Below, piece by piece: positions 11,047-19,765 of a stretch of 64,000 bases of DNA (within the stretch, counting starts at the first letter, position 1; the number at the start of each line of letters is the position of its first letter). Source of the DNA: CAKKQX01 sp963734595 (GTDB taxonomy: Bacteria > Pseudomonadota > Gammaproteobacteria > Burkholderiales > SG8-41). The stretch spans positions 186,001 to 250,000 of the forward strand of contig CAVTHV010000037.1 in NCBI GenBank assembly GCA_963734595.1. Direction: 5' to 3'. A program made the translations under genes and the position numbers. The notes beneath the pieces were generated by a model that was not told the DNA's origin, made no database searches, and saw only the letters and a program-made list of their open reading frames with translations.

Positions 11047-11406
11047 ATGGACATCATTTTCATCAGCGACTTCCGGCTCGATATCCTGGTCGGCATCTAC
11101 GCGTGGGAGCGCAAGGTCCCGCAGACCGTGCAGTTCGATCTCGAGATCGGCATTCCCGGCCACCGCGCGGCGGAAACCGATGCCATCGACGACACCATCG
11201 ATTACGCCAAAGTCGTCGCGCGCATCAGGCAAAGCCTGGACGAGAACCATTTTTCGCTGCTGGAGAAACTGGCCGAGCACATCGCGCAGCTGATCCTGGG
11301 CGAATTCAGATCGCCGTGGGTCAAGGTCAGCATCACCAAGCTCGCGCCGCTGAAGAACGTCAAGCGGCTCGGCGTCACCATCGAACGAGGCAGCAAGGAA
11401 GGATAA
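11047..11406 (+). CDS. folB: Dihydroneopterin aldolase
   Basis: 119-residue FolB, which cleaves 7,8-dihydroneopterin to 6-hydroxymethyl-dihydropterin in folate synthesis. The N-terminus MDIIFISDFRLDILVGIYAW, the middle DDTIDYAKVV, the catalytic-site LLEKLAEHIA and the C-terminal VSITKLAPLKNVKRLGVTIE match the family. It is a normal-length, single-domain tunnelling-fold protein, divergent from plsY with a 92-bp gap that must hold both promoters. Confidence 0.95.
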   Translation: MDIIFISDFRLDILVGIYAWERKVPQTVQFDLEIGIPGHRAAETDAIDDTIDYAKVVARIRQSLDENHFSLLEKLAEHIAQLILGEFRSPWVKVSITKLAPLKNVKRLGVTIERGSKEG

Positions 11407-11432
11407 AGCGTCGAATCACGCCGCGATCTTTT

Positions 11433-11464
11433 TCATCCCTCATCCCTCCGCCCTCATCCTTCAG
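11433..11464. repeat. Intergenic array between folB and xerD
   Basis: TCATCCCTCATCCCTC-type array filling the space between the convergent folB and xerD stops. On the minus strand it reads GGATGAGGGATGA, starting 2-3 bases after the xerD TGA, with TGA triplets in the xerD frame and one other. Confidence 0.6.
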
Positions 11465-11466
11465 AA

Positions 11467-12360
11467 TCACCCCCTGGGATGATGCTTCGCGTGCAGCTGC
11501 TTCATCCGCTCGCGCGCGACGTGGGTGTAAATCTGCGTCGTTGAAATGTCGGAATGTCCGAGCAGCAGCTGCACCACGCGCAGATCGGCGCCGTGGTTCA
11601 GCAGATGCGTTGCAAACGCGTGGCGCAGCGTGTGCGGCGAGATCGGCTTGCCGAGCCCGGCCTGCGCGGCATAGCGCTTGAGCAGATACCAGAACGCCTG
11701 CCGCGTCATCGCCGCGCCGCGCGTGGTCACGAACAAATCGTCGCTGGTCCGGCCGCCGAGCAAGGCCGGCCGCGCCTCCCTCAAATAGCGCCTGATCCAC
11801 GAAAGCGCCTCCTCGCCCAGCGGCACCAGCCGCTCTTTCGAGCCTTTGCCCATCACCCGCACCACGCCCATGTCCTCGCTCACCTGCGGCACTTTCAGCG
11901 TGACCAGCTCGGACACGCGCAGCCCGCTCGCATACAGCGTTTCGAGCATGGTCTTGTCGCGCAGGCCGAGCGCCTCTTCGGCGGGCGGCGCGGCGAGCAG
12001 CTTCTCGACGTCTTCTTCGGTGAGACTCTTCGGCAGCGAGCGCGGCAGTTTCGGCGCGTCGATCTTGAGAGTCGGGTCGTCCGCGATTTTGCCCTGCCTC
12101 AGCGCAAAGCGGTAAAAGCGCTTGAGCGTGGACAGTTCGCGGCTGGTGGTGCTTGCCTTGGCGCGCCGCTTGACCTTGTGGGCTAGAAAACCGAGCAGAT
12201 CGGCATGGCCTGCCGCAAGCAGCGTTTTGCCCTGCCTGTCGCTCAGCCAGTCGCGGAACTGCACGAGATCACGGCGATAGCTGTCGAGCGTGTTGCGCGC
12301 GAGGCCGTCTTCGAGCCACAGCGCGTCGCAGAATTCGTCGATGAGGTCTGATGATTTCAT
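11467..12360 (-). CDS. xerD: Tyrosine recombinase XerD
   Basis: 297-residue site-specific recombinase that, with XerC, resolves chromosome dimers at dif under FtsK control. An N-terminal SAM-like core-binding domain (1-90) is followed by the catalytic domain with R148 (SGLRVSELV), K172 (GKGSKERLVPL), H243-x-x-R246 (HTLRHAFATHLL), H269 (GHSDISTTQIYTH) and nucleophile Y278. The length and sequence fit XerD better than XerC. It is a single gene with repeat arrays at both ends. Confidence 0.93.
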   Translation of the reverse strand: MKSSDLIDEFCDALWLEDGLARNTLDSYRRDLVQFRDWLSDRQGKTLLAAGHADLLGFLAHKVKRRAKASTTSRELSTLKRFYRFALRQGKIADDPTLKIDAPKLPRSLPKSLTEEDVEKLLAAPPAEEALGLRDKTMLETLYASGLRVSELVTLKVPQVSEDMGVVRVMGKGSKERLVPLGEEALSWIRRYLREARPALLGGRTSDDLFVTTRGAAMTRQAFWYLLKRYAAQAGLGKPISPHTLRHAFATHLLNHGADLRVVQLLLGHSDISTTQIYTHVARERMKQLHAKHHPRG

Positions 12361-12363
12361 CTT

Positions 12364-12452
12364 GATGAGTTATGGGTGATGAGTAATGAGTGATGGGCAA
12401 AAATCCCAAACCCCTCGATCGCATTACGCATTACCCATTACGCATTACCGGT
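12364..12452. repeat. Inverted intergenic array between xerD and ogt
   Basis: Left arm GATGAGTTATGGGTGATGAG and following units (12364-12397), right arm GCATTACGCATTACCCATTA and following units (12421-12449), arranged as an imperfect inverted repeat. The right arm, read on the minus strand as GGTAATGCG units, supplies the last codons and the TAA stop of the ogt gene. Confidence 0.65.
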
Positions 12453-12919
12453 TTTACCCCTTCATGTTTCAACAACCAGCGCTTGATGTCGAGCGGAAAG
12501 CCGCCGCGGGACTTCATGAAGCCGCCGATACCGTTGCTGCCGACCACGCGGTGGCACGGAATCACGATCGGAATGCGATTGGCGCCGCAGGCGCCGCCGA
12601 CCGGCCGCGGCGCGGTCGCGAGTTTTCTGGCGATATCGAGATAGGTGAGCGTTCTGCCGCTCGGGATTGTGCAGATCGCCTGCCACACCCTGCGCTGGAA
12701 TGCGGTGCCGTCGAACTCGAACGGCAGGTCGAAGCGGAATCCGGGGTCGTCGAGATAGCGTTCGATCTGGCGGCAGACTTTCTCCGCCAGCGGGTTGAGC
12801 GGAGCGAGCACCGCCACACCCGGCGGCAGATAATCGATAGCGGTCAGCAGGCTGCCGGCGGTGCGGATGCCGAGCACCGCGAACGGGGTGGGATATTTCG
12901 CCTGATAGTGTTCCAGCAT
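12431..12919 (-). CDS. ogt: Methylated-DNA--[protein]-cysteine S-methyltransferase
   Basis: 162-residue suicide repair protein that removes alkyl groups from O6-alkylguanine. The acceptor is C122 in IPIVIPCHRVVGSNG, the arginine-finger helix region is FQRRVWQAICTIPSGRTLTY, and the N-terminal domain is short as in Ogt. The protein ends in GVKPVMRNG, where the last five or so residues and the TAA stop are encoded by an intergenic repeat array, so the repeat has probably replaced the original 3' end. It lies 22 bp downstream of the TRAP permease gene in the same orientation. Confidence 0.92.
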   Translation of the reverse strand: MLEHYQAKYPTPFAVLGIRTAGSLLTAIDYLPPGVAVLAPLNPLAEKVCRQIERYLDDPGFRFDLPFEFDGTAFQRRVWQAICTIPSGRTLTYLDIARKLATAPRPVGGACGANRIPIVIPCHRVVGSNGIGGFMKSRGGFPLDIKRWLLKHEGVKPVMRNG

Positions 12920-12941
12920 CCCCGTGTTTCAGTCAGTACCG

Positions 12942-15052
12942 CTAACCCGCCGCGGGCTGTCCGCGCGGTCCGCTCAGCTTCTGCATCACGACCACCGCCA
13001 CTGCCAGCGCCAGCCCGATGACATCGAACAGGGCGCGCGGATAGACCAGACACAGGCCGGAGATGATCAGCATCCAGCGCTCGAGCCCGGTGGTCTTGCG
13101 GAACAGCCAGCCCTGCAGCCCCCCGGCCAGCGCCGCGATGCCGATGGCCGCGGTCAACGTCACTTCCGCAATCGACAGCCAGTTGGCCTGGGCCAGATTC
13201 TTGAACGAGCCGGTGAGCAGCAATCCGGTGCCGGAGGGATCCAGCACGAACATGAACGGCACCAGGAATGCCGGTGCGGTGTACTTCCAGCACTGCAGCG
13301 TGGTGCGGTACGGCCCGCCGCCGGTAATCGCGGCCGCCGCAAACGGCGACAGCGCGGTGGGCGGCGAGACTTCCGAGAGCACGGCGTAATAGAAGATGAA
13401 CATGTGGGCGGCAAAATCCGGCACGCCGAGCTTGATCAGGGCCGGCGCCGCGATCACCGCGCAGATGATGTACGAGGCCGTGACCGGCACCGCGAGCCCG
13501 ACGATCCACACGATCAGCGAAGTGAAGAATGCCGTGAGCAGCAGGCGCATCTCGTGCAGCAGCGCGGGGGTGTTCGTCCGCGCCGAACATCGTCCACAGG
13601 CTGACCAGCGCATGGGCGCCGGATTCGGCGTAGTCGAGCACGATGGAGCTGAACTTGAGCCCGAGCCCGGTCAGCGTCACCACGCCGACGATGATGCCCG
13701 CCGAGGCGCAGGTCATGGCGACCGTGAGCACGCCCATCGATCCGCCCTCCAGCGACTTGACGAACCCGGACCTCCAGAAACCTTTTATCCACGGCATGCG
13801 CCCGCGAAACCAGTCATACGAAACGAGCGCCGTATCTCTCTGGAAAAATGACAGCACGAACGTCACGACCGTCGCCCAGAACACCGACAGCACCGGCGAG
13901 TAGCCGAGCAGCATGAACGCGACGATCGCCACCAGCGACACGAAGTGAAACCAGTAGCGCTTGGCCAGCGCGCCGGCGCGATGATGCTTCTCGAGCACCA
14001 CCGTCTTCATGCCGAACTTGAGCGCGTCGATCTCGACCATGACGAAAATCGCGAGATAAAACAGGATCGTCGGGATGGTCGCCATCAGGATCACGTCGAG
14101 ATACGAGATCTTGAGGAACTCCGCGATCAGGAACGCGGCGGCGCCGAGCACCGGCGGTGAAATGATGGCGCCCAGCCCGCCTGCCGCCAGCAATCCGCCG
14201 GCGGCCTCTTTGCCGTATCCCGACTTGGCGAGCAGCGGATAAGCGACCGAGCCGATCGTCACCGTGGTGGCGACCCCGGAACCCGATGGCCCGCCCAGCA
14301 GGAACGAGGCCATGACCACCGCCCGTCCCGCGCTGGAAGGCTTGCCGCCCATCGCCGCGAAGGAAAAGTCGATGAAGAATTTGCCCGCGCCCGAGTACCT
14401 GGAGAAACGCGCCGAAAATGGTGAACAGGATGATCAGCGTCGACGACACGTCCACGGCCACGCCGAAGATGCCTTCGAGCGTCATATAGAGCGAGCCGGT
14501 CAGCCGCGAGATCTCATAGCCCTTGTGTGTCCACGGCGCCGGCAGGTAGGGCCCGAACAGTGCATAGGCCAGGAACAGGCAGACGACAAACGGCAGTATC
14601 CACGTCGAGCTTCTGCGATTTCCCTCCAGGATCAACAGAATAAGTGACACGCCGAACACCTGGTCGAGCAGGGTCGGCAGCGTCGCGCGGTCGCCGAGTT
14701 CGTCGCCCCAGTAGAGGATGTAGACCACGATGGCGATCGAGGCGATCGCAAAAATCACGTCCCACCACATCAGCCGGTGGCGGAAACGCGGCGCGGCGGG
14801 AAACAGCAGGAACACCAGGGTCAGCGCAAATGCGACGTGGACCGGGCGCAGGATGTAGGCCGGCACGATCTCGATTGCGGCGTAGAGATGGAACAGCGAC
14901 ATCACCACCGCGCACGCCGTCATCAACGTCGCCAGCGGGCCGCGATAGCGATTGATCGCGCCTTCTTCTTCCTCGATGTATTCCTCGGCTTTTTTCAGCG
15001 CCTCGTTGCTGATGACGTAATCGTCCTGCGCCGGTTTCTGCTTTTCGCTCAT
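12942..15052 (-). CDS. TRAP transporter fused 4TM-12TM permease (two frameshifts)
   Basis: Fused small and large membrane subunits of a tripartite ATP-independent periplasmic transporter of the TAXI class, about 700 residues with many hydrophobic helices. The N-terminal part is soluble and acidic (ALKKAEEYIEEEEGAI), followed by DctQ-like helices and the DctM-like domain with FLLGGPSGSGVATTVTIGS and GGLGAIISPPVLGAAAF. Extra bases near 14399 and 13575 split the frame into three pieces that join perfectly when the bases are removed. The matching TAXI receptor gene lies just upstream. Uptake of a carboxylate such as glutamate is known for the class; the substrate here is unknown. Confidence 0.9.
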
Positions 15053-15142
15053 TGTGCGGGCTCCCCCATCCTTCGTGCTTTTGCGGGCATCTTAGCATAG
15101 CCGCCCGCGGCCTTTTTCCCGTGCCGGCAGCGCATAAAACAA

Positions 15143-15173
15143 AAAACCCCGTCCGGGCAGCGACGGGGTTTTG
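15143..15173 (-). terminator. Terminator between TAXI receptor and TRAP permease
   Basis: Strong stem AAAACCCCGTC / GACGGGGTTTT with an 8-base loop and T runs on both sides. Lying between the receptor stop and the permease start, it probably ends most receptor transcripts, giving more receptor than permease. Confidence 0.8.
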
Positions 15174-15188
15174 GAAACTTGCAGCCGT

Positions 15189-16151
15189 TCAGAACTTGAG
15201 GCCCTTTTCCTTGAAGTACTTGATCGCGCCCGGATGGAACGGGATCGGCGATGCCGCGGCCTTCTGGTTCTCGAGCTTGATGTTGGCGGCCTCCTTGTGC
15301 ACCGTGATCAGATCGTCACGCTTTTCGAAAATGGCCTTGACGATGTTGTACGCCTCCTGATCGCTCATCTTCTCGTGCGCGACCAGGATGTTCCACACCG
15401 TCGCCTGGTGATTGTCGGCGGTCATGCCCGAATACGTGGATTTCGGAATCACGTCCTCGACATACAGGTTGCCGTATTTCTTGTTCATCGCCGGCACCAC
15501 ATCCGCGTGGTCGATCATCTGGATCTTGATGCCGGGGGTGGCGGCGAGGTCGGTGACCGCCGCCGTCGGCAGTCCGCCGACCCAGAAGAACGCATCGATT
15601 TTCCGGTCCTTGATCGCATTGACCGATTCGGCGACGCCCAGGCGCTCGCGTTTCATGTCCTTGTCCTTGTCGAGCCCTGCCGCCTCGATGATCCGGAACG
15701 CCATCACTTCGGTGGCGCTGCCCGGCGAACCGGTCGACACGCGCTTGCCCTTGAGGTCCTTCATGGTGTGAATGCCGGTGCCCTCGATGGTGACCACGTG
15801 CATGCGGTTCGGGTAGAGCACCATCAGCGTGCGCATCGGGACCTTGTTGCCCTTGAACTTGTCCACGCCGCGATAGGCGTCCTGGCTGGCATCCGCCATT
15901 GCGAACGCGATATACGGTTTGCCGGTGCCGATGAGCTTCAGGTTGTCGACCGAGCCGCCGGTGACTTCGGCGGTCGCCTGCATGCCCGGCACGTACTTGG
16001 ACAGCACGTTGGCCATGCCGCCGCCCATCGGATAGTAGACGCCGCCGGTGCCGCCGGTGGCGATCGAGATATTGATCTTTTCCTGCGCGAAGCCGCTGAA
16101 CGCAAGCAGCGCGCCCGCGGCGAGCACCAGGCTCTTCATCAGTTTATTCAT
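15189..16151 (-). CDS. TAXI family TRAP solute receptor
   Basis: 320-residue periplasmic receptor delivering a solute to the TRAP permease encoded next door. The signal peptide (MNKLMKSLVLAAGALLAFSG, cleaved near FAQ), the diagnostic ISIATGGTGGVYYPMGGGMA, and the middle part (GKRVSTGSPGSATEVMAFRI) match TRAP-TAXI proteins. The start ATG follows AGGAGG. A terminator separates it from the permease, consistent with higher expression of the receptor. Confidence 0.94.
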   Translation of the reverse strand: MNKLMKSLVLAAGALLAFSGFAQEKINISIATGGTGGVYYPMGGGMANVLSKYVPGMQATAEVTGGSVDNLKLIGTGKPYIAFAMADASQDAYRGVDKFKGNKVPMRTLMVLYPNRMHVVTIEGTGIHTMKDLKGKRVSTGSPGSATEVMAFRIIEAAGLDKDKDMKRERLGVAESVNAIKDRKIDAFFWVGGLPTAAVTDLAATPGIKIQMIDHADVVPAMNKKYGNLYVEDVIPKSTYSGMTADNHQATVWNILVAHEKMSDQEAYNIVKAIFEKRDDLITVHKEAANIKLENQKAAASPIPFHPGAIKYFKEKGLKF

Positions 16152-16259
16152 ATTTCCTCCTTGGACCGGGTGATTGGCTTGTTGTAGGAACGGGCAGTGT
16201 AGTGACAATCCCAAGCCGAGGTCAACCCGGCGCGCGGCCCACAATAACAGGCACAAAAA

Positions 16260-16679
16260 TTACCTGGCAAACACCTGCGACAAGTCGTTGAAAGCCTTGA
16301 ATTCGAGCGCGTTGCCGCAGGGATCGAGGAAGAACATCGTCGCCTGCTCGCCGACCTGCCCCTTGAAGCGCACGTGCGGCTCGATTACGAACTTCGTCCC
16401 GGCCTTGACGAGCCTGTCGGCAAGCGCCTGCCATTCCGGCATCGACAGGATCGCGCCGAAGTGGCGCACCGGCACGTTGTCGCCGTCGACCGCGCTGGTG
16501 TTGCGGTGGCCCGCCTCGCCCGGCGCGAGATGCGCGACGATCTGATGGCCGTAGAAATTGAAATCCACCCAGTCTGCCGACGAGCGGCCCTCCGGGCAGC
16601 CGAGCAGCCCGCCGTAAAAGGCGCGCGCCTTGGCGAGATCGTCGACGGGAAATGCGAGATGGAACAGCGGCTGCGCCAT
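16260..16679 (-). CDS. VOC/glyoxalase family protein
   Basis: 139-residue vicinal-oxygen-chelate protein with two beta-alpha-beta-beta-beta modules: LFHLAFPVDDLAKARAFYGG at the start, then a His-rich middle (GHQIVAHL), VRHFGAILSMPEWQALADRL, and a C-terminal metal-site-like MFFLDPCGNALEFKAF. Potential metal ligands are the His near the start, H in RHFG and E in LEFK. Such proteins include dioxygenases and isomerases; the reaction here is unknown. It is divergent from the enolase-superfamily gene at 16756, 76 bp away. Confidence 0.88.
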   Translation of the reverse strand: MAQPLFHLAFPVDDLAKARAFYGGLLGCPEGRSSADWVDFNFYGHQIVAHLAPGEAGHRNTSAVDGDNVPVRHFGAILSMPEWQALADRLVKAGTKFVIEPHVRFKGQVGEQATMFFLDPCGNALEFKAFNDLSQVFAR

Positions 16680-16755
16680 GAGGTCCTCTAGCGGTTGGAT
16701 ATCGGTGCGGAAAGAGTGGTATTTTACGTATTTTCCCGCCGCAGGGAGCGCAACC

Positions 16756-17895
16756 ATGCCGAAAATCCAGTCCGTGTCCGTGTGCGTCGCGCGCGTGCCG
16801 CTCGACACCGTCACCTCGTTTGCCACCCGCACCGTCTCCGCCCGCGACTACTGCCTGGTCAAGGTGCGCTCGGCCGACGGCATCGAAGGCATCGGCTTCT
16901 GCTACGTCGGCAGCGCCGGCGGCCGCATCGCGCAAGTCGCGGTCGAGGAGTTGCTCGCGCCGCGCCTGATCGGCCAGGATTCCCTGCGCGTCGAAGGCCT
17001 GTGGCAGGACATGTATTCGGAGTCGCTGCTGCAGGGCCGCGCCGGCAGCGTGATGCGCGGCCTTTCCATCCTCGACACCGCGCTGTGGGACCTGAACGCG
17101 CGCACCGCCGGCCTGCCGCTTTACCAATATCTCGGCGCCTTCGTCGCCGACAGCGTGCCGGCCTACGCGAGCGGCGGCTATTACCTCGCCGGCAAAACAC
17201 CGAAAAAACTGGGCGACGAAATGGCGTCTTACGTGAAGGCCGGCTTCAAGGCCGTGAAAATGAAGGTGGGCCGGCTCTCGCCCGCGGAAGAGGAGGCCCG
17301 CGTGCGCGCCGCGCGCGAAGCGGTCGGCCCCGACGTGCACCTGATGCTCGACGCCAACAACGCGTGGAGCGACGTCCCCACTGCGCTGCTTTATTGCAAA
17401 CGCTTCGAGCCGTACGACCCGTACTGGATCGAGGAACCGTTCGGCCCCGACGACATCGACGGCCATGCCAAGCTCGCCGAGCTCACGCCCATCGTGGTGG
17501 CCACCGGCGAGATCGCGTACGGCCGCTGGTATCACAAGGAACTGCTCGACAAGCGCGGCGCGGAAATCCTGCAGACCGACGCCTGCGTGTGCGGCGGCGT
17601 CACCGAGTGGAAGCGCATCGCCGCGACCGCGGCAAGCTACGGCGTCACCCTGTGCCCGCACTGGTTCCACGACCTGCACGCGCATCTGGTCGCCGCGACG
17701 CCCAACGCGCGCTACGTCGAGTTTTTCCCCGACGACCAGGTGCTCAATTTCCGGCGCCTGATCGACAAACAGCTCAAACACAAGGACGGCAACCTGATCC
17801 TGCACAAGACGCCGGGCCTGGGTTTCGACTTCGACGAGAAGGCGGTGAAGAAATATGCGCTGACGCCGGCGGTGCCGTGGACGGCGATCAAGTAA
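16756..17895 (+). CDS. Enolase superfamily (mandelate racemase/muconate lactonizing type) enzyme
   Basis: 379-residue member of the superfamily that abstracts an alpha-proton next to a carboxylate under Mg2+ catalysis. The capping domain is N-terminal; the barrel carries the base motif VKMKVG (KxK), metal ligands Asp in LMLDANNAW, Glu in IEEPFGPDD and Glu in VVATGEIAYG, and the CPHWFHDLHAHL segment supplies His residues at the site of mandelate-racemase-type bases. It is probably an acid-sugar dehydratase or racemase. An aldo/keto reductase follows on the same strand. Confidence 0.9.
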   Translation: MPKIQSVSVCVARVPLDTVTSFATRTVSARDYCLVKVRSADGIEGIGFCYVGSAGGRIAQVAVEELLAPRLIGQDSLRVEGLWQDMYSESLLQGRAGSVMRGLSILDTALWDLNARTAGLPLYQYLGAFVADSVPAYASGGYYLAGKTPKKLGDEMASYVKAGFKAVKMKVGRLSPAEEEARVRAAREAVGPDVHLMLDANNAWSDVPTALLYCKRFEPYDPYWIEEPFGPDDIDGHAKLAELTPIVVATGEIAYGRWYHKELLDKRGAEILQTDACVCGGVTEWKRIAATAASYGVTLCPHWFHDLHAHLVAATPNARYVEFFPDDQVLNFRRLIDKQLKHKDGNLILHKTPGLGFDFDEKAVKKYALTPAVPWTAIK

Positions 17896-17948
17896 GTTTG
17901 GAAGGCAGAACGCGGGCCGCGATTTTCCGCGCTTTGTAGGAAATACCA

Positions 17949-17966
17949 TAATTCGTTGTTTTATAT
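17949..17966 (+). repeat. AT-rich CGTTGTTTTATA element
   Basis: TAATTCGTTGTTTTATA in an otherwise GC-rich gap, 23 bases before the aldo/keto reductase start and oriented toward it. It is one of at least six copies of the same element in this window and may act as a promoter element. Confidence 0.45.
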
Positions 17967-17988
17967 GATATTTTAATATGGATCTCTC

Positions 17989-18828
17989 ATGCCTATGACA
18001 CCACCCGTCGTTCCTGAATTGACCGCACATGGTTGCCGCATGCCGGCGATCGGCTATGGCACCGCGCAACTCGGCGATTGCAGCGAGGTCGTCGCCACCG
18101 CACTCAAGCTCGGCTACCGCCACATCGACACCGCCGGCAAGTACGGCTCGGAAAAAGGCGTCGGCGAAGGCATCCGCGCGTCCGGCGTGCCGCGCCGGGA
18201 AATTTTCCTGTGCACCAAGGTCTCGCACGAATTCCTGCGCGCGGACGACTTCGCGCGCAAGGTCGACGAGAGCCTGAAGACGCTGCAGGTCGATTACGTC
18301 GACATGCTGCACGTGCACTGGCCGAGCGTGGACAAGGTGCCGCTCGCGGAAACCATGGGCGCGCTGGCGAAAGCGAAGCGCGAGGGCAAGACGCGCCACA
18401 TCGGCGTCGCCAACTTCAACATCGCGCTGCTCGAGGAAGCGATACGCACCTGCCCGGAGCAGCTCGCGACGCTGCAGGCCGAGTATCACCCTTATCTCGA
18501 CCAGTCCAAGGTGCTCGCCTACTGCCGCAAGCAGGGGCTGATCTTCACCGCCTACTGCCCGCTCGCCCGCGCGCGCATGTTCCAGGATCCGGTGCTCGGC
18601 GAAATCGCGCGCAACAAAGGCAAGACCATCGCCCAGGTCGCGCTGCGCTGGCTGATGCAGCAGAATGTCGCCGCCATCCCGCGCTCCTCCAATCCCGAGC
18701 GCATTGCGCAGAACCTGGACGTGTTCAACTTCGAGCTGACCGACGACGAGATGAAAAAAATCTCCGCGCTCAAGCGGCCCGACGGCAGGATCGCGAACCC
18801 GGCGGGGCGGGCGCCGGCGTGGGACTGA
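17989..18828 (+). CDS. Aldo/keto reductase
   Basis: 279-residue NADPH-dependent oxidoreductase of the AKR (TIM-barrel) superfamily. The catalytic tetrad is visible as Asp and Tyr in HIDTAGKYGSE, Lys in LCTKVSH and His in LHVHWPS. The cofactor motif is IPRSSNPERIAQNLDVFNF, and the length is normal. It is similar to 2,5-diketo-gluconate reductase-like enzymes. It lies 93 bp downstream of the enolase-superfamily gene and may act in the same sugar-acid pathway, which is an inference from position only. Confidence 0.93.
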   Translation: MPMTPPVVPELTAHGCRMPAIGYGTAQLGDCSEVVATALKLGYRHIDTAGKYGSEKGVGEGIRASGVPRREIFLCTKVSHEFLRADDFARKVDESLKTLQVDYVDMLHVHWPSVDKVPLAETMGALAKAKREGKTRHIGVANFNIALLEEAIRTCPEQLATLQAEYHPYLDQSKVLAYCRKQGLIFTAYCPLARARMFQDPVLGEIARNKGKTIAQVALRWLMQQNVAAIPRSSNPERIAQNLDVFNFELTDDEMKKISALKRPDGRIANPAGRAPAWD

Positions 18829-18848
18829 AATAGAAAAACCAGAACCGT

Positions 18849-19623
18849 TCAGCCGCGCTTGACGGCGACCGTCAACGCCGCGGTGTGCTCGAACAGGATT
18901 TTTCCGCCGTCGAGGCGCAGGCCGATCCCCGCCGTCGCGCCTTTGGCGGCGAGTTCCGTCATCACGATTTTCAAGGGGCCCACCCGTTCCGGCGCATTCG
19001 TGATCTTGAGCCATTCCTCGAATTGCCGGTGATTCGTCCATGCCGTACAGGTTTCCACCGTCAAGCCCGCGTGCTCCAATGCGCCGTGCAGTTCGCTCCT
19101 GGGCAGCATGCGCACGTGGGAAGGATCGCGCAACGTCTCCAGCGCATTGTGCAGCGCGGCTTCCGCGGGATTTTCCGAGGCCAATCACATCGACGGTCAC
19201 GACGCGCCCGCCGGCGCGGACGACGCGGGCCATTTCGCGCAGGGCCGCCGGCGGATCGGGAAAATGATGCAATGCCGAGCGCGACACCACGACATCGAAC
19301 GCCGCATCCTCGAAAGGCAGGGCCTCGGCGCGCCCGGGCGCGAAGCGCACGTTGGTCAGCCCGGCCGCGGCACAACGTTGCGCGGCCTTGGCCAGCATCT
19401 CCGGCGTGATATCGCAGCCGGTGACCTCACCCGCGGCCCGGGCGAGCGCTTCCACCACGATGCCCGGTCCGCACGCCACATCGAGCACGCGGGATTGCCT
19501 GGTCAGTTGCGCCGCCTCCCGTATGCGGTCGAGGACGCCCGCGTCGTTGAACAGCGCCGCGTTGGCCATCGTATCCGCCTGCCGCGAAAATTCCCTGCGT
19601 ATCAGATCCTGATGATCCTGCAT
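18849..19623 (-). CDS. Class I SAM-dependent methyltransferase (frameshifted)
   Basis: Methyltransferase of about 257 residues of the UbiE/type 11 group. SAM-binding motif I is VLDVACGPGIVVEALA, motif II is the acidic GCDITPEML, and motif III RALHHF-like SRSALHHFPDP. The start follows AGGAGA. One extra base near 19182 breaks the frame after VVTVDVI; the second piece begins ASENPAEAALHN and runs to the TGA at 18849. The target is not predictable. It is convergent with the aldo/keto reductase and probably intact in the organism. Confidence 0.85.
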
Positions 19624-19668
19624 CGCTGATTCTCCTGACGTTAATAACCAATGGCCAGGCAAGCCGGC

Positions 19669-19765
19669 CTTCCTTCACTCCTTCATCCCTCATCCCTCAT
19701 TAAATGAAATGTATCCTTTAGGGCCTTCATCCCTCATCCCTGGCCCTAGTCCCATCCCTGCTCTC
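19669..19765. repeat. Intergenic TCATCCCTCATCCC array
   Basis: Three clusters of CTTCATCCCTCATCCCT between the cyclase-family stop and the methyltransferase start. On the minus strand the units read AGGGATGAGGGATGA and begin within a few bases of the cyclase TGA. Confidence 0.6.

Noticed and set aside
16222..19662. 1146-codon open frame on the minus strand
   Set aside because: Only its first part matches the methyltransferase; the rest is the antisense of the aldo/keto reductase and enolase-superfamily genes.
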